From: Catelliglobosispora koreensis DSM 44566
Lineage (GTDB): Bacteria; Actinomycetota; Actinomycetes; Mycobacteriales; Micromonosporaceae
Direction of reading: 5' to 3'
Assembly: GCF_000379685.1 (NCBI RefSeq)
Contig: NZ_KB903290.1
Coordinates: forward strand, 62,001-126,000
DNA length: 64,000 nt
Below are positions 41,866 through 50,824 of the stretch, one piece after another. A program made the translations under genes and the position numbers. Numbering within the stretch: position 1 is the stretch's first letter; each line of letters opens with the position of its first letter. Under the pieces are notes generated by a model. It had not been told where the DNA came from. It did not search any database and saw only the letters and a program-made list of their open reading frames with translations.

Positions 41866-43350
41866 ATGCCGGTGCCGCACACGGTGGTAGCGCAGACCGA
41901 ATACGGCGCCGTGCGCGGGACAGTCGCGGACGGCCACGTTTCGTTTCTGGGCATCCGCTACGCCGCCGCGCCCACCGGCCCGTTGCGCTGGCGAGCGCCG
42001 CAGCCGCCGCAGCGCTGGCCGGGAATCGCCGACGCGACGGCCTTTGGCCCGGTGTGCCCGCAGCCGCCGGGTTTCGCCGTGCAGGCCGGCCCAGCCGATG
42101 AGGACTGCCTGCGCCTGAACATCTTCAGCCCTGACCCGCGCCGCCGTGATCTGCCGGTCATGGTGTGGCTGCACGGCGGGGGATTCGTGTGGGGCAGCGC
42201 GGCCGAATACCTACCTGCCGCGCCGCTGGCTGAGCGGGCGGTGATCGTCACCGTCGGGTACCGGCTGGGCGTCCTGGGCTTTCTCGCCCACCCTGACTTG
42301 ACCGCTGAACAGCCGCACACCGGATCGGGCAACTACGCCCTGTTGGACATCTTCGCCGCGCTGGGATGGATTTCCCGCAATATCACGGCATTCGGAGGTG
42401 ATCCCCGCGCGGTGACCCTATTTGGACAGTCGTCCGGGGCGTCGCTCGTGGGCGCGGCGCTGGCCGCACCGCAGGGCTCCGGCTTGTTTCACCGGGCCAT
42501 CATGCAGGGAGCGACGTGCGCCTACCCGATGCCGGATCTCCACCAGGAGCAAGACCGCGGCCTGCGGCTGGCCCGGGAAATCGTTGACCTGCGGCGTATT
42601 CCGGCCGCGGAACTGGTGCCTGCCGTCACCGAGCGCGGGTTCACCGCCTGGGGGCTGGTGCATGGCGGCGGACTGCTGCCCCTGCCGCTGACGGCGGCCT
42701 TCGGCTCTGGGGCGGTCAACCGGGTCCCGGTACTGCAAGGCACCAACCGCCACGACATGCGGCTAGAGGCCGCCATCGCCGTGTACCTGCACCGGCGGCT
42801 GAAGAGCTCGCAGGCCTATGTGGACACTGTCACGCATGAGTTCGGTCCGTCGGCCGCCGGTCAGATCACGGAAACGTATCCGGTGGGCGAACATGGGACT
42901 CCTGCGCTGGCTTACGCGGCGGCCGCCACCGACGGATTGCTGGCCTGCCCGGCGCGTACCGTCGCTGGCCTGCTGTCGAGCTGGATGCCGGTTTACTGCT
43001 ACGAGTTCGCCGACCCGGATGCGCCCAGGCTAGTCCCGATCCCGCGAACCTTTCCGCTCGGCGCGTATCACGGTGCGGAGCTTCCTTCGTTGTTTCGCAT
43101 GCGCACCAGCCCGGCGAGCCTGTCGGAAGCGCAGTTGCGGCTTAGCGAGCAGATGGCGAGTTACTGGAGCACGTTCGCCAGCTCCGGTGATCCCAACGGG
43201 GAGTCCAGCCCTTGCTGGCCGCGCTACGAACCCGGCTCCGGGCACGTCATGTCCTTGTTGCCCGAAGGTTGTCATCTGATGACGGACTTCGCCGAGGCTC
43301 ACCGCTGCAAGTTCTGGGACGGGCTGTCCTGGACGGCGCCGAGGCGCTGA
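41866..43350 (+). CDS. Type-B carboxylesterase
   Basis: A 494-residue alpha/beta hydrolase of the cholinesterase/para-nitrobenzyl-esterase family. LRLNIFSP and VMVWLHGGGFVWGS form the oxyanion hole. The nucleophile elbow is GQSSG (Ser189), where Gln replaces the usual Glu of GESAG. GAYHGAELPSLF holds His402. The acidic member, usually in a GxNxDE loop, is not clear in QGTNRHDMRLE. No signal peptide is visible, so it is cytoplasmic. It could hydrolyse an ester or carbamate of the locus product, for example as a maturation or self-resistance step; this is inference. Confidence 0.87.
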   Translation: MPVPHTVVAQTEYGAVRGTVADGHVSFLGIRYAAAPTGPLRWRAPQPPQRWPGIADATAFGPVCPQPPGFAVQAGPADEDCLRLNIFSPDPRRRDLPVMVWLHGGGFVWGSAAEYLPAAPLAERAVIVTVGYRLGVLGFLAHPDLTAEQPHTGSGNYALLDIFAALGWISRNITAFGGDPRAVTLFGQSSGASLVGAALAAPQGSGLFHRAIMQGATCAYPMPDLHQEQDRGLRLAREIVDLRRIPAAELVPAVTERGFTAWGLVHGGGLLPLPLTAAFGSGAVNRVPVLQGTNRHDMRLEAAIAVYLHRRLKSSQAYVDTVTHEFGPSAAGQITETYPVGEHGTPALAYAAAATDGLLACPARTVAGLLSSWMPVYCYEFADPDAPRLVPIPRTFPLGAYHGAELPSLFRMRTSPASLSEAQLRLSEQMASYWSTFASSGDPNGESSPCWPRYEPGSGHVMSLLPEGCHLMTDFAEAHRCKFWDGLSWTAPRR

Positions 43351-43437
43351 AGAGCATCTTAATACTTTAATGTTTCGATGCATTGATCTGTGCCGGGTAA
43401 TCGGTAAACTCGGGAATCGTGCGAAGGAGGCTTCACT

Positions 43438-44283
43438 ATGGACAGCCCGGCACCGCCTGCTGATTTCGGCATCGTGTTCGCGCTTGACCAAAACTTCGTG
43501 CTGCCTTTGGCCGTGTCCATCCTGTCGGCGGCCGACAACACGCGCACCCCAGAACTCCTGCACTTTCTCGTCCTGGCCCGCGGCTTTTCCAGCCAGGACA
43601 CCGAACGGCTCAAGGCGCTCGGCGCCGCGACCGGAGCCACGGTCGACATCGTCGACATTGGACATTTGGACTTTTCCGGCCTGCGCGAATGGCAGCACAT
43701 CACCAACGTGATGCACGCACGCATGATGTTGCAGGATTTCGTTCCCGCGCACTGGAAACGGGCGGTCTATCTCGACGCCGACGTGCTAGTCCGCGGCGAC
43801 ATCCTTGACCTTAACCATGTCGATCTCGAGGGCCAGATCCTCGGAGCGGTGGAAGACGACATCGTGCACGTTTTCTTCGAAGCCAACTGGCCGGGGCAGC
43901 CCAATCCGCTTGAGGGCAAAGTCATCTTCAACACCGGCGTCCTGGTCATCGATCTGGACCGGTGGTCCAGCGAACAGGTCGGCCAGCGCGCGCTAGCTTT
44001 GGCTCGTGATTCTCAGGCGTGCATGACCGGTACCGATCAGGAAGCGCTAAACACCGTGGTGGACGGGCGATGGAAGCGCATCGATCCGGCGTGGAATGTC
44101 ATGACCCACTTCTATTACCGCCCCCGCAGCAAGCGCAAATACGAAGACGCTTTGCAGAACGTGAAGCTGCGCCATTTCACCAGTGAATACAAGCCATGGC
44201 TGGAAAACTCCCACGCGCCCGGAGCCGACCTGTATCTGCCGGTCCTGCGGCGGGTGCCGTGGGCCGCGCCGTCCAATCTCTAA
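43438..44283 (+). CDS. Family 8 glycosyltransferase
   Basis: A 281-residue retaining GT-A enzyme. The metal-binding DxD motif is in YLDADVLV (Asp113, Asp115), the N-terminal fold starts FGIVFALDQNFVLPLAVSILSA, and FNTGVLVIDLDRW and HFTSEYKPW are conserved GT8 blocks. It uses a nucleotide sugar, such as UDP-glucose, UDP-galactose or UDP-GlcNAc. GT8 enzymes are rare in actinomycete natural-product loci, where GT1 predominates. ATG 43438 follows GAAGGAGG. It is 11 nt upstream of the ABC exporter operon and probably part of it. Confidence 0.9.
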   Translation: MDSPAPPADFGIVFALDQNFVLPLAVSILSAADNTRTPELLHFLVLARGFSSQDTERLKALGAATGATVDIVDIGHLDFSGLREWQHITNVMHARMMLQDFVPAHWKRAVYLDADVLVRGDILDLNHVDLEGQILGAVEDDIVHVFFEANWPGQPNPLEGKVIFNTGVLVIDLDRWSSEQVGQRALALARDSQACMTGTDQEALNTVVDGRWKRIDPAWNVMTHFYYRPRSKRKYEDALQNVKLRHFTSEYKPWLENSHAPGADLYLPVLRRVPWAAPSNL

Positions 44284-44294
44284 GGTGGTGAGCC

Positions 44295-45290
44295 GTGCCT
44301 GAGCCGGTAGTCGACGTGCACGACCTCGTTAAGGTCTTCCGCTCGCCGGAGCGCGAGACCGGGACTAAGGCCACGATCGCCGCGCTCTTTCGTGCGCAGC
44401 ACCGGGAAATCAGGGCTATCGACGGGCTCACGTTCAGCATCGATCCCGGTGAGATCGTCGGGTTCCTCGGCGAGAACGGTGCGGGAAAGACGGTCACGCT
44501 CAAGTGCCTGGCCGGCCTGCTGCACCCGACCAGTGGCTCGATCCGGGTGCTCGGCCATGTTCCGCACGTGCGTGACCGGGCGATGCTGCGGCAGCTGACC
44601 ATGATGGCGGGACACCGCAATCAGCTGCTGTGGGACCTGCCCGCCCAGGACACCTTCGAAGTCCACAAGACCATCTATGAGATCCCGGACAGCCGGTACT
44701 CCGAGACCCTCGACGAACTCGTTGAGCTCTTGGAGCTAGGCCCGTTGCTGCGCCAAAGCGTGCGCCGGATGAGCCTGGGCCAGCGGATGCGCTGCGAGCT
44801 AGCCGCGGCGCTACTGCACCGGCCACGGCTGGTCCTGCTTGACGAACCAACCATCGGCTTGGACGCCACCGTGCAGTACGCGATTCGTGAGTTCCTCAAG
44901 GATTACTGCCGGCGCCACGAGTCGACCATCCTGCTGTCGAGTCACTACATGGCCGACCTGAGCGAGATAACCAGCCGGGTGCTGTTGCTGGACCACGGGA
45001 CCCTCCGCTACGACGGAACCTTGACCGATCTGGTGCGCCGCGCCGCGCCGTACGTGTACCTGAAGATGGTGCTGCGCCATCCGGCCGACCCCGATGCGCT
45101 GAAGGAACTGGGCGACCTCGAACACCACGAAGGCCTGCACGTCACCATGCGCGTCCCGCGCGCCGAAAGCGCCGGCCGGGCCGGTGCGGCTCTGCGCCAG
45201 TTTGACGTGCAAGAAGTGACCGTGCAGGAGCCCGCGACAGAGCGCATCATGGTGGAACTGTTCGCCTCAGGCCAGGCCAGCGATGCGTAG
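44295..45290 (+). CDS. ABC exporter ATPase subunit
   Basis: A 331-residue nucleotide-binding protein from GTG 44295. Walker A is GENGAGKTV (Lys65), the signature is MSLGQRMRCELAAALL, Walker B is LVLLDEPTIGLD, and the switch His follows in LLSSHYMADL. The C-terminal 90 residues form an added domain common in ABC-2 drug and polysaccharide exporters. It overlaps the first permease gene by 8 nt. With the two permeases it makes a complete exporter, presumably for the product of this locus. Confidence 0.92.
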   Translation: MPEPVVDVHDLVKVFRSPERETGTKATIAALFRAQHREIRAIDGLTFSIDPGEIVGFLGENGAGKTVTLKCLAGLLHPTSGSIRVLGHVPHVRDRAMLRQLTMMAGHRNQLLWDLPAQDTFEVHKTIYEIPDSRYSETLDELVELLELGPLLRQSVRRMSLGQRMRCELAAALLHRPRLVLLDEPTIGLDATVQYAIREFLKDYCRRHESTILLSSHYMADLSEITSRVLLLDHGTLRYDGTLTDLVRRAAPYVYLKMVLRHPADPDALKELGDLEHHEGLHVTMRVPRAESAGRAGAALRQFDVQEVTVQEPATERIMVELFASGQASDA

Positions 45291-46080
45291 CGTCACGCTC
45301 TACCGCGGCCTGCTGCGGGCCTCCTTCGCCGGTGCGCTCGTTTACCGCGGGCAGCTGGTCATTTTCCTTGTCGGAGCACTGTTTCCGCTCATCATGATGA
45401 GCGCCTGGCTGTCGCTGATCGGCGACGCCGGCCTGGTATCGGGCTGGAGTAAGGCCGACACCGTCTCCTACTACATCGGCGTGGCGGTGGTGAACCACTT
45501 CACCTACAGCCTGCTGGTCGAGCACTGGGAAGACGAAGTGCGCACCGGTTCACTCAACGTGCAGCTCATGCGGCCCGTGCACCCCATCCACCGGCACGTC
45601 GCCGAGCACATCGCCGAGCGTGCCGTCCCCGGTGCCGTGCTGGTGCCGGTGGCGATCCTGTTCTCCTGGCTCATTCCAGCGGTGGACTACACCAATAGCG
45701 CCGGGTTGTGGGCGCTCACCGTTCTCGCGGTGGTGCTGGGCAGCGTTCTGGGATTTCTCATCGGCGCGGTGTTCACCGCGTTGAGCTTCTGGACCACACG
45801 GGTGGGACACATCGACATGCTGGTGTGGGGCATGGGCACCTTCGTATCGGGATGGATCGCGCCCATCGCCTTGTTTCCGCCAGCGATTCGTGACGTGGCT
45901 ACGCTGCTGCCATTTCACGCGATGCTTGGCTTCCCCGTCGAGCTGGCCATGGGCAAATTGGACGGTTCACAAATCATGACCGGGTTCGGGGTCGCACTGA
46001 GCTGGATCGCCGTCTGCGGGCTACTTTACGCCCTGCTGTGGCGGATCGGGGCACCCAAATATGAGGCGCTGGGGGGATGA
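45283..46080 (+). CDS. ABC-2 exporter permease subunit 1
   Basis: A 265-residue membrane protein with six predicted helices. The N-terminus FAGALVYRGQLVIFLVGALFPLIM and the segment VRTGSLNVQLMRPVHPIHRHVAEH (coupling-helix region) are typical of the ABC-2 permease subfamily that occurs as non-identical pairs. ATG 45283 lies inside the 3' end of the ATPase gene; its own stop overlaps the next permease ATG by 4 nt. Confidence 0.87.
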   Translation: MRSVTLYRGLLRASFAGALVYRGQLVIFLVGALFPLIMMSAWLSLIGDAGLVSGWSKADTVSYYIGVAVVNHFTYSLLVEHWEDEVRTGSLNVQLMRPVHPIHRHVAEHIAERAVPGAVLVPVAILFSWLIPAVDYTNSAGLWALTVLAVVLGSVLGFLIGAVFTALSFWTTRVGHIDMLVWGMGTFVSGWIAPIALFPPAIRDVATLLPFHAMLGFPVELAMGKLDGSQIMTGFGVALSWIAVCGLLYALLWRIGAPKYEALGG

Positions 46081-46862
46081 TGCGATACCTCATTCTGCTT
46101 CGGATGTTCCTCGGCAACGCCGTGCGGACCGAGACCGAGTACCGCGCGGACTTCTTCGCACACACCATCATTAGCTTGTTCTGGCTCGCCTGGGCCGGAT
46201 TGTCGATTGGCGTCTTCTACCGGTTCACCGATACGGTGGCGGGCTGGACCTATAGCCAGCTGCTCGTCGTCATAGGCCTTTTCTTCTGCGTCAACGGTTT
46301 GCGCCAGGCGGTGATCCAGCCCAATCTATCGGAGATGAGCAGCTATGTGCGGCAGGGAACGCTCGACTTCCTGTTGCTCAAGCCGGTCAACAGCCAGTTC
46401 GTCGTCAGCTTCCGGCATTTGAATGTGCACGCGGTGGTCGATGTCGTGATTGGACTGGCCGTCGCGGTGATCGCCGCTGGTTTCGCGGGCACGCTCGGCG
46501 TGGCCGAGTTCGCGATGTTCCTGTGGCTCATCACCATGGGAGCCGTCGCGCTCTACGGCGTGAGTCTGCTGCTGCACTCGCTCACGGTCTGGATCGTCAC
46601 CTCGATCGGCATCGAGCATCTGCTTCAGGCGGCACTTGAGGTCGGCCGTTTTCCCAGCACCTTCTACCACGCAGCGGTGCGCCTGGCGCTGACCGTCGTC
46701 GTGCCGGTCGCGCTGATGACCACTATTCCGGCCGAAGCACTGCTGGGCCGGGCCACCGTGAATCTGTTGCTCATGGCGACAGGCATCGCGCTGGCATTCA
46801 CCGCGTTGGGGTCGCTGACGTGGCGGCGGGCGCTGAAGTCCTACACCAGCGCCGGGGGCTAG
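46077..46862 (+). CDS. ABC-2 exporter permease subunit 2 (ABC2_membrane_6 type)
   Basis: A 261-residue membrane protein with six predicted helices, beginning YLILLRMFLGNAVRTETEYRADFF. MSSYVRQGTLDFLLLKPVNSQFVVSFR is the equivalent of the coupling loop of subunit 1, so the two permeases are paralogues forming a heterodimer. It is the last gene of the GT8-ABC operon and converges with the carrier-protein gene, sharing 4 nt. Confidence 0.87.
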   Translation: MMRYLILLRMFLGNAVRTETEYRADFFAHTIISLFWLAWAGLSIGVFYRFTDTVAGWTYSQLLVVIGLFFCVNGLRQAVIQPNLSEMSSYVRQGTLDFLLLKPVNSQFVVSFRHLNVHAVVDVVIGLAVAVIAAGFAGTLGVAEFAMFLWLITMGAVALYGVSLLLHSLTVWIVTSIGIEHLLQAALEVGRFPSTFYHAAVRLALTVVVPVALMTTIPAEALLGRATVNLLLMATGIALAFTALGSLTWRRALKSYTSAGG

Positions 46863-47152
46863 GCCAGAACACCCTTGCGGGCAAGGGTATCGATGACGTG
46901 CTGCTCGACGAGGCTGACCGTCGTGATGGCGCGGGCGGACTCCTCATCGATCGGTGGCAGGTTGAACTCATCTTCGAGCAGGAATGAAAGCTCGATCAGC
47001 GCCAGCGAGTGATATCCCAGCTCTTCGACAAGTCTTGCCTCGGCCACAACGGGCACGGTCTTCTCGGGTGCGAGGCTCTTGATGAGTTCCTGCACGTGTT
47101 CCCGAATCTCGGCTTCGGTGCGTGCCGTGACTCGCTGTTCCTGCTCCGGCAT
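46859..47152 (-). CDS. Free-standing acyl carrier protein
   Basis: A 97-residue (including start) helical protein. LVEELGYHSLALIELSFLLEDEFNL contains the phosphopantetheine attachment Ser49, with HSL in place of the usual DSL. It would carry an acyl or aryl group as a thioester. ATG 47152 is chosen because GGAGG lies 5-8 nt upstream; earlier in-frame ATGs lack a ribosome site. No ketosynthase, ligase or adenylating enzyme is adjacent, so its loading enzyme must be elsewhere. Its placement at the end of the decorated-metabolite locus suggests carrier-bound chemistry there. Confidence 0.82.
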   Translation of the reverse strand: MPEQEQRVTARTEAEIREHVQELIKSLAPEKTVPVVAEARLVEELGYHSLALIELSFLLEDEFNLPPIDEESARAITTVSLVEQHVIDTLARKGVLA

Positions 47153-47419
47153 GGCGGCCTCCATGAAGCGACGCGAGTTCCGTGCCACAGCTTACCTTTC
47201 ATCGATGCATCGGCATAGATGCAACTCCGGGCCGCTACACCCAGCGGCACGATGGATCTCGACCTGCGGCGCGGCAGCTTCACCGTGACGCTGAACGCGA
47301 TCTGCTGGAAGTGTTCACCACTACCGGCATCCGGATTCAGTTCCGGAGAACCGGCTAAACCCAAGACTGGGGAATACTGGAAAAGGGTGGGAGTCTGGTA
47401 CGGTGCCGGAGTGTCCAGC

Positions 47420-48190
47420 ATGGACGATCTGGAACGGACGATCTCCGGCCTGCGCAAGCAGATCCGGCAATCGGTCGCGTCCAATGACCATGCCACGCTG
47501 GCTGAACTGCGCGTCAAGCTCAGGCAAGCGGAAAAGCAGTGGGACGAAGCGCTCGACGAGCTAGCGCCCGCGGCACCGGCGACCATGTCGCTGTTGCCGT
47601 TGCGGGAGCAGGTGCATCAGGCGCTGACCGTGCTGACCGTCGCGGCGGCGCCAAAGCTGATCGCCGCGGTGCACGAGGCCTTCTTCGCCGGCGCGATGGC
47701 GGGTGGGCAACTGACGCATCTGCGGCGAGATGAGGAGCGGTCGTTTCGATCGGCGCCGCACGCTCGTCCGTACTATTTGTGCAGTGCCGTGACCGCCGAC
47801 CGTCTCACACCGGTGCGCGGCCTGCTGGCGGTGTCGACGTGGCCCTTAGAGAGGCGGGTCATCGGCTCGCTGTCGCCGAGAGTCGACTTTCTGACCGCCG
47901 CGATTCGTGTTGCCGAGCACGTGCTGCGGCCGGGGGCGGCCGGACCACATGCGCTGCAGTTGTTGCGGCGTTTCGCCGCGAGCATTCCGGGTGCGTGGGC
48001 CGATGCTGATGAGGTTTCACCGGACATGGTGATGCGAGCGGCCCGGGCCGAGCTTGACGTGCACGATCACAGTGACAGGGTGCAGCGGCGTGCGGCCGCG
48101 GCGCGTGCCAGCAAACAGCTTGATGAATCGCAGCAGCTTTTCGGCGCCGCCCCACTCGGTGTGGCACGCCAGGCAGGTGAAAGACGATAG
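47420..48190 (+). CDS. Unrecognised coiled-coil protein, first gene of nuclease-helicase cassette
   Basis: A 256-residue protein with no family I can name. Residues 1-50 are strongly charged with heptad spacing (MDDLERTISGLRKQIRQ ... LRQAEKQWDEALDEL), a probable coiled coil. The middle (PLREQVHQALTVLTVAAAPKLIAAVHEAFFAG) and the remainder look helical with one strand-rich patch (YYLCSAVTADRL). ATG 47420 has GGAG at 47408-47411; GTG 47411 and a longer frame to 47219 are alternatives. It is 46 nt upstream of the nuclease gene, in the same direction, and is likely a structural or regulatory partner. Confidence 0.65.
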   Translation: MDDLERTISGLRKQIRQSVASNDHATLAELRVKLRQAEKQWDEALDELAPAAPATMSLLPLREQVHQALTVLTVAAAPKLIAAVHEAFFAGAMAGGQLTHLRRDEERSFRSAPHARPYYLCSAVTADRLTPVRGLLAVSTWPLERRVIGSLSPRVDFLTAAIRVAEHVLRPGAAGPHALQLLRRFAASIPGAWADADEVSPDMVMRAARAELDVHDHSDRVQRRAAAARASKQLDESQQLFGAAPLGVARQAGERR

Positions 48191-48236
48191 CGCTGCCCCA
48201 GCGAAGGGCTAGCGTTCCGCGAAGCAAAGGACGCCG

Positions 48237-49328
48237 ATGGAAAACACTGAGCAAAGACTCAGCCGGCTTCGGGGTGGGGGAGACCCGGAGGCGCACAACG
48301 CCCGCACCATCGCGGCGATGACCCGCAACCCGGGCTGTGTGCGCAGGGCGATCATGGACGCGGCCGGAGTGGACAAGCCGGCCGTCGCCGCCGCCGTGGG
48401 GCATCCGACGTCGATTGGGCGGCTGTCGGACTTCGCGGTCTCGCGCGGGATCAGTTTTGAGACGAGGGTGAAATCCGAGGGCTGTGCGGAGTTGTTGCGT
48501 CTGTTGCGCGAACAGCTCGGTCTGCCGGTGCCGCAGGCGCATTACGAGGACCTCGGCTCGACCGGCAAGGGCGAAACCGTCAGCGGACGTTACCTGCGGT
48601 CAAAGGCGATGCTGGACACCGCCGAGCAGGGCACGGGCACGCTGTTTGACCACCCGTTGCTGCGGCTGAGCATCAGTGGTGTGTGGGCCTACTTGGAGCC
48701 AGACCTGGTGGCTTTCCAGCTGGGCGAGAAGTTCTACGTCATCGAAATCAAGTCCTTTCCGGTCATCGACGGTGTCGCCGACGCCAGCAAAGTCGCGGCC
48801 TCGGTCACGCAATCAGCGGTCTACGTCCTGGCGTTGCAGAGTCTGCTCAGTGAAGCGGGTCGTGATCCAGGGCTGGTGTCACACGAAGTGATTCTGGTGT
48901 GCCCCAAGGACTTCTCCAACCAAGCGACGGCGACTCTCGTGGACGTTCGCAAGCCGCTGGCCGCATTGCGCCGGCAGCTGTCGCGAATGGACAACATCGC
49001 CGCCTTGCTCCATCTGTTGCCGGCGAACGTAACCTTCGACCCGGAGCTGCCCGCGATGGAACTGGCGCAGGCGCTAACGCAAGCGTCCGCGCGCTATTCG
49101 CCAGAGTGCCTTGCGGCCTGTGAAATGGGCTCGTTCTGCCGCGCTGAGGCGAAGGGTTCCACAGCGATCCTTGGCCGCACGGTGCGCGAGGACCTCGGCG
49201 GCGTGGACGCCGTGTCCACCGCGCTCGAGCTCGCCACTGGCCGTCTGCAGCCGACGAAAGACCTATTGCAGGCGGCACATGTGTTGCGGCTGGCGCAGCG
49301 GATGCGTACGGAAGCTTTAGCCCGGTGA
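48237..49328 (+). CDS. Cas4/RecB-like PD-(D/E)XK nuclease with Fe-S cysteine pattern
   Basis: A 363-residue protein. The nuclease core has FE at residue 75, a PD-(D/E)XK site of EPD (Asp156) and EIK (Glu170, Lys172), and the RecB-family QxxxY motif (Gln192, Tyr196). A cysteine near the N-terminus (Cys34 in NPGCVRR) and three near the C-terminus (Cys291, Cys295, Cys301) reproduce the split one-plus-three arrangement that holds a 4Fe-4S cluster in Cas4 and AddB. It should cut DNA ends, probably as an exonuclease. GTG/ATG overlap with the next gene is 4 nt. The SF1 helicase two genes on is the natural motor partner. Confidence 0.75.
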   Translation: MENTEQRLSRLRGGGDPEAHNARTIAAMTRNPGCVRRAIMDAAGVDKPAVAAAVGHPTSIGRLSDFAVSRGISFETRVKSEGCAELLRLLREQLGLPVPQAHYEDLGSTGKGETVSGRYLRSKAMLDTAEQGTGTLFDHPLLRLSISGVWAYLEPDLVAFQLGEKFYVIEIKSFPVIDGVADASKVAASVTQSAVYVLALQSLLSEAGRDPGLVSHEVILVCPKDFSNQATATLVDVRKPLAALRRQLSRMDNIAALLHLLPANVTFDPELPAMELAQALTQASARYSPECLAACEMGSFCRAEAKGSTAILGRTVREDLGGVDAVSTALELATGRLQPTKDLLQAAHVLRLAQRMRTEALAR

Positions 49329-50824
49329 GCACGCTGACCGCGCTGGCCCGGGTGCAGGCGGCGCATCATGGTGCGGCACAACAGATCTGTACCGTGCGGC
49401 ACTTGCATGTGCATGACCGGCCGCTGGTGCTCGTGCCGCTGACGCTCGCCGGGGAAACCAACGCTCCCTTGGCGGCGATGGTGGGCGACCGGCACGGCAA
49501 CCCACAGGTGCTAGTGGTGCCCCGGCCCCGGTTGCGGGAACAGCGCTTTGTGTTCGTGGAACGGCTGGCGAACATCGTACTATCCTATGTGGACGGTTTC
49601 ACCGACGATGTGGAAACGTTGCCGGCCAAGCGCAAGGACGACGAGCCGCGGCAGCGGTTCACTGACGCGCCGCAAGTGTGGGTGCCCAATCCGGGCGGGG
49701 TGGAGTATCTGCGGCTGATGGGCCGCATGACCCGGTTCCGCCAGACCACGGGCGATTACGCGGTCGCGGCCGGCGTGCCGCAGCTGGGCAAGTGGGCCAC
49801 CTGGCTGGCCGAGCAAGCCGAATACCCCGACTCCAGCGTTCTTGTCGCCGCGACCCAAGCACTGACCGGCTTTTGGGCAACGGGCCAAAGCAGCCTGGAG
49901 GACGGTAATCTGGCGGCGCTCATGGGCTGGATCGCCCCGCCCGCCGGAATGACCGCGGAACAAGCCGCCGCGACGGCCGAAGACCCCATTTTGTGCCCGC
50001 CCGCCGGCCCGGCGACCGACCCCCAATTCGACCGGCTGGTACTAGCCCCCGCCTTGCGTGACTTGGAAGAGGCACCCAGCGACGCCGTTCGTGTGCGTGT
50101 GCAGGAGCGGTTGACGTTAGCGCTGCGCGAGCAGATGCAGCCAACGTGGGACAGGGTGTGGCAAGCGATCGGGCTTCTTGGCGCGCAGCAGCCAGGCGGC
50201 AGCGTCGAGCAGCGATGGGCGGCCGACCGCGACCGGTTCAGCGATTTCGTGGCCTACCTGCGCGATACAGGTCATCCACAGGCCAAACGCGACAGTGCCG
50301 TGCTCGGGGCGCGCAAGCTGCACGACATGGAACGCCGGCTGGCCAACTTCGAAGCGCAGCGCGCCTTTGACGACCCGCTCGTGATGGGGGAGCAGCGGAT
50401 GACGGGCGAGGCGTTCACCGGCATCGTGACATGGTCGGATCCTTTGCGGACCGTCACGTTGAGCCGCCGTGTGCTGCGGCCGGGGATCGTGGTGGAGACC
50501 GAAGACCCGTTGCGGCTGGTGGCCGGCGACGCCGATCTGCGTGATCCGCAACGGCCCAACCAGAAAGCGAGCATCCTGCGCTTGTCGGAAAGCGCCGGCA
50601 AGATTTCGGTCTCTCTAGAACTTCAAGGGGGTACTGGCAGCGGCCTCACCGCGCCGCCCGGAAGCGTGCCCGCGGTGGGAGAGCGGGTCACGTATTCACG
50701 ATTGCAGGTCAGCTACATGTCGCCCGGCCAGTTCCCGGCCCGCGACCAGACACCGTGGACACATGGCGGGCCGCCGCAGCCCTACGCCCCGGCGACCTCA
50801 GACGCGGCCGAGGACTGGTCATGA
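49325..50824 (+). CDS. Unrecognised 499-residue protein of the nuclease-helicase cassette
   Basis: No known domain is evident. The N-terminal third is strand-rich (RHLHVHDRPLVLVPLTLAG, PQVLVVPRPRLREQRFVFVERL). The middle is helical and acidic, with one conserved-looking segment ALREQMQPTWDRVWQAIGLL. The last quarter again has strands (TVTLSRRVLRPGIVVETEDPLRLV, KISVSLELQGG, RVTYSRLQVSY) that could form an OB or beta-barrel. A disordered Pro-rich tail ends the protein. It is coupled by 4-nt overlaps to the nuclease upstream and the helicase downstream, so it is an obligate component, possibly the DNA- or target-recognition subunit; this role is inferred. Confidence 0.7.
   Translation: MSTLTALARVQAAHHGAAQQICTVRHLHVHDRPLVLVPLTLAGETNAPLAAMVGDRHGNPQVLVVPRPRLREQRFVFVERLANIVLSYVDGFTDDVETLPAKRKDDEPRQRFTDAPQVWVPNPGGVEYLRLMGRMTRFRQTTGDYAVAAGVPQLGKWATWLAEQAEYPDSSVLVAATQALTGFWATGQSSLEDGNLAALMGWIAPPAGMTAEQAAATAEDPILCPPAGPATDPQFDRLVLAPALRDLEEAPSDAVRVRVQERLTLALREQMQPTWDRVWQAIGLLGAQQPGGSVEQRWAADRDRFSDFVAYLRDTGHPQAKRDSAVLGARKLHDMERRLANFEAQRAFDDPLVMGEQRMTGEAFTGIVTWSDPLRTVTLSRRVLRPGIVVETEDPLRLVAGDADLRDPQRPNQKASILRLSESAGKISVSLELQGGTGSGLTAPPGSVPAVGERVTYSRLQVSYMSPGQFPARDQTPWTHGGPPQPYAPATSDAAEDWS

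Noticed and set aside
43376-47210. Shared CGATGCAT octamer at 43376-43383 and 47203-47210 as a common regulatory site
   Set aside because: Two copies of an 8-mer in 4 kb, one upstream of the GT8 gene and one near the carrier gene, are not enough to separate from chance.
47219-47411. Longer start for the first cassette gene at 47219
   Set aside because: The added 67 residues are not helical like the rest and overlap the probable promoter region; a ribosome site precedes ATG 47420 instead.
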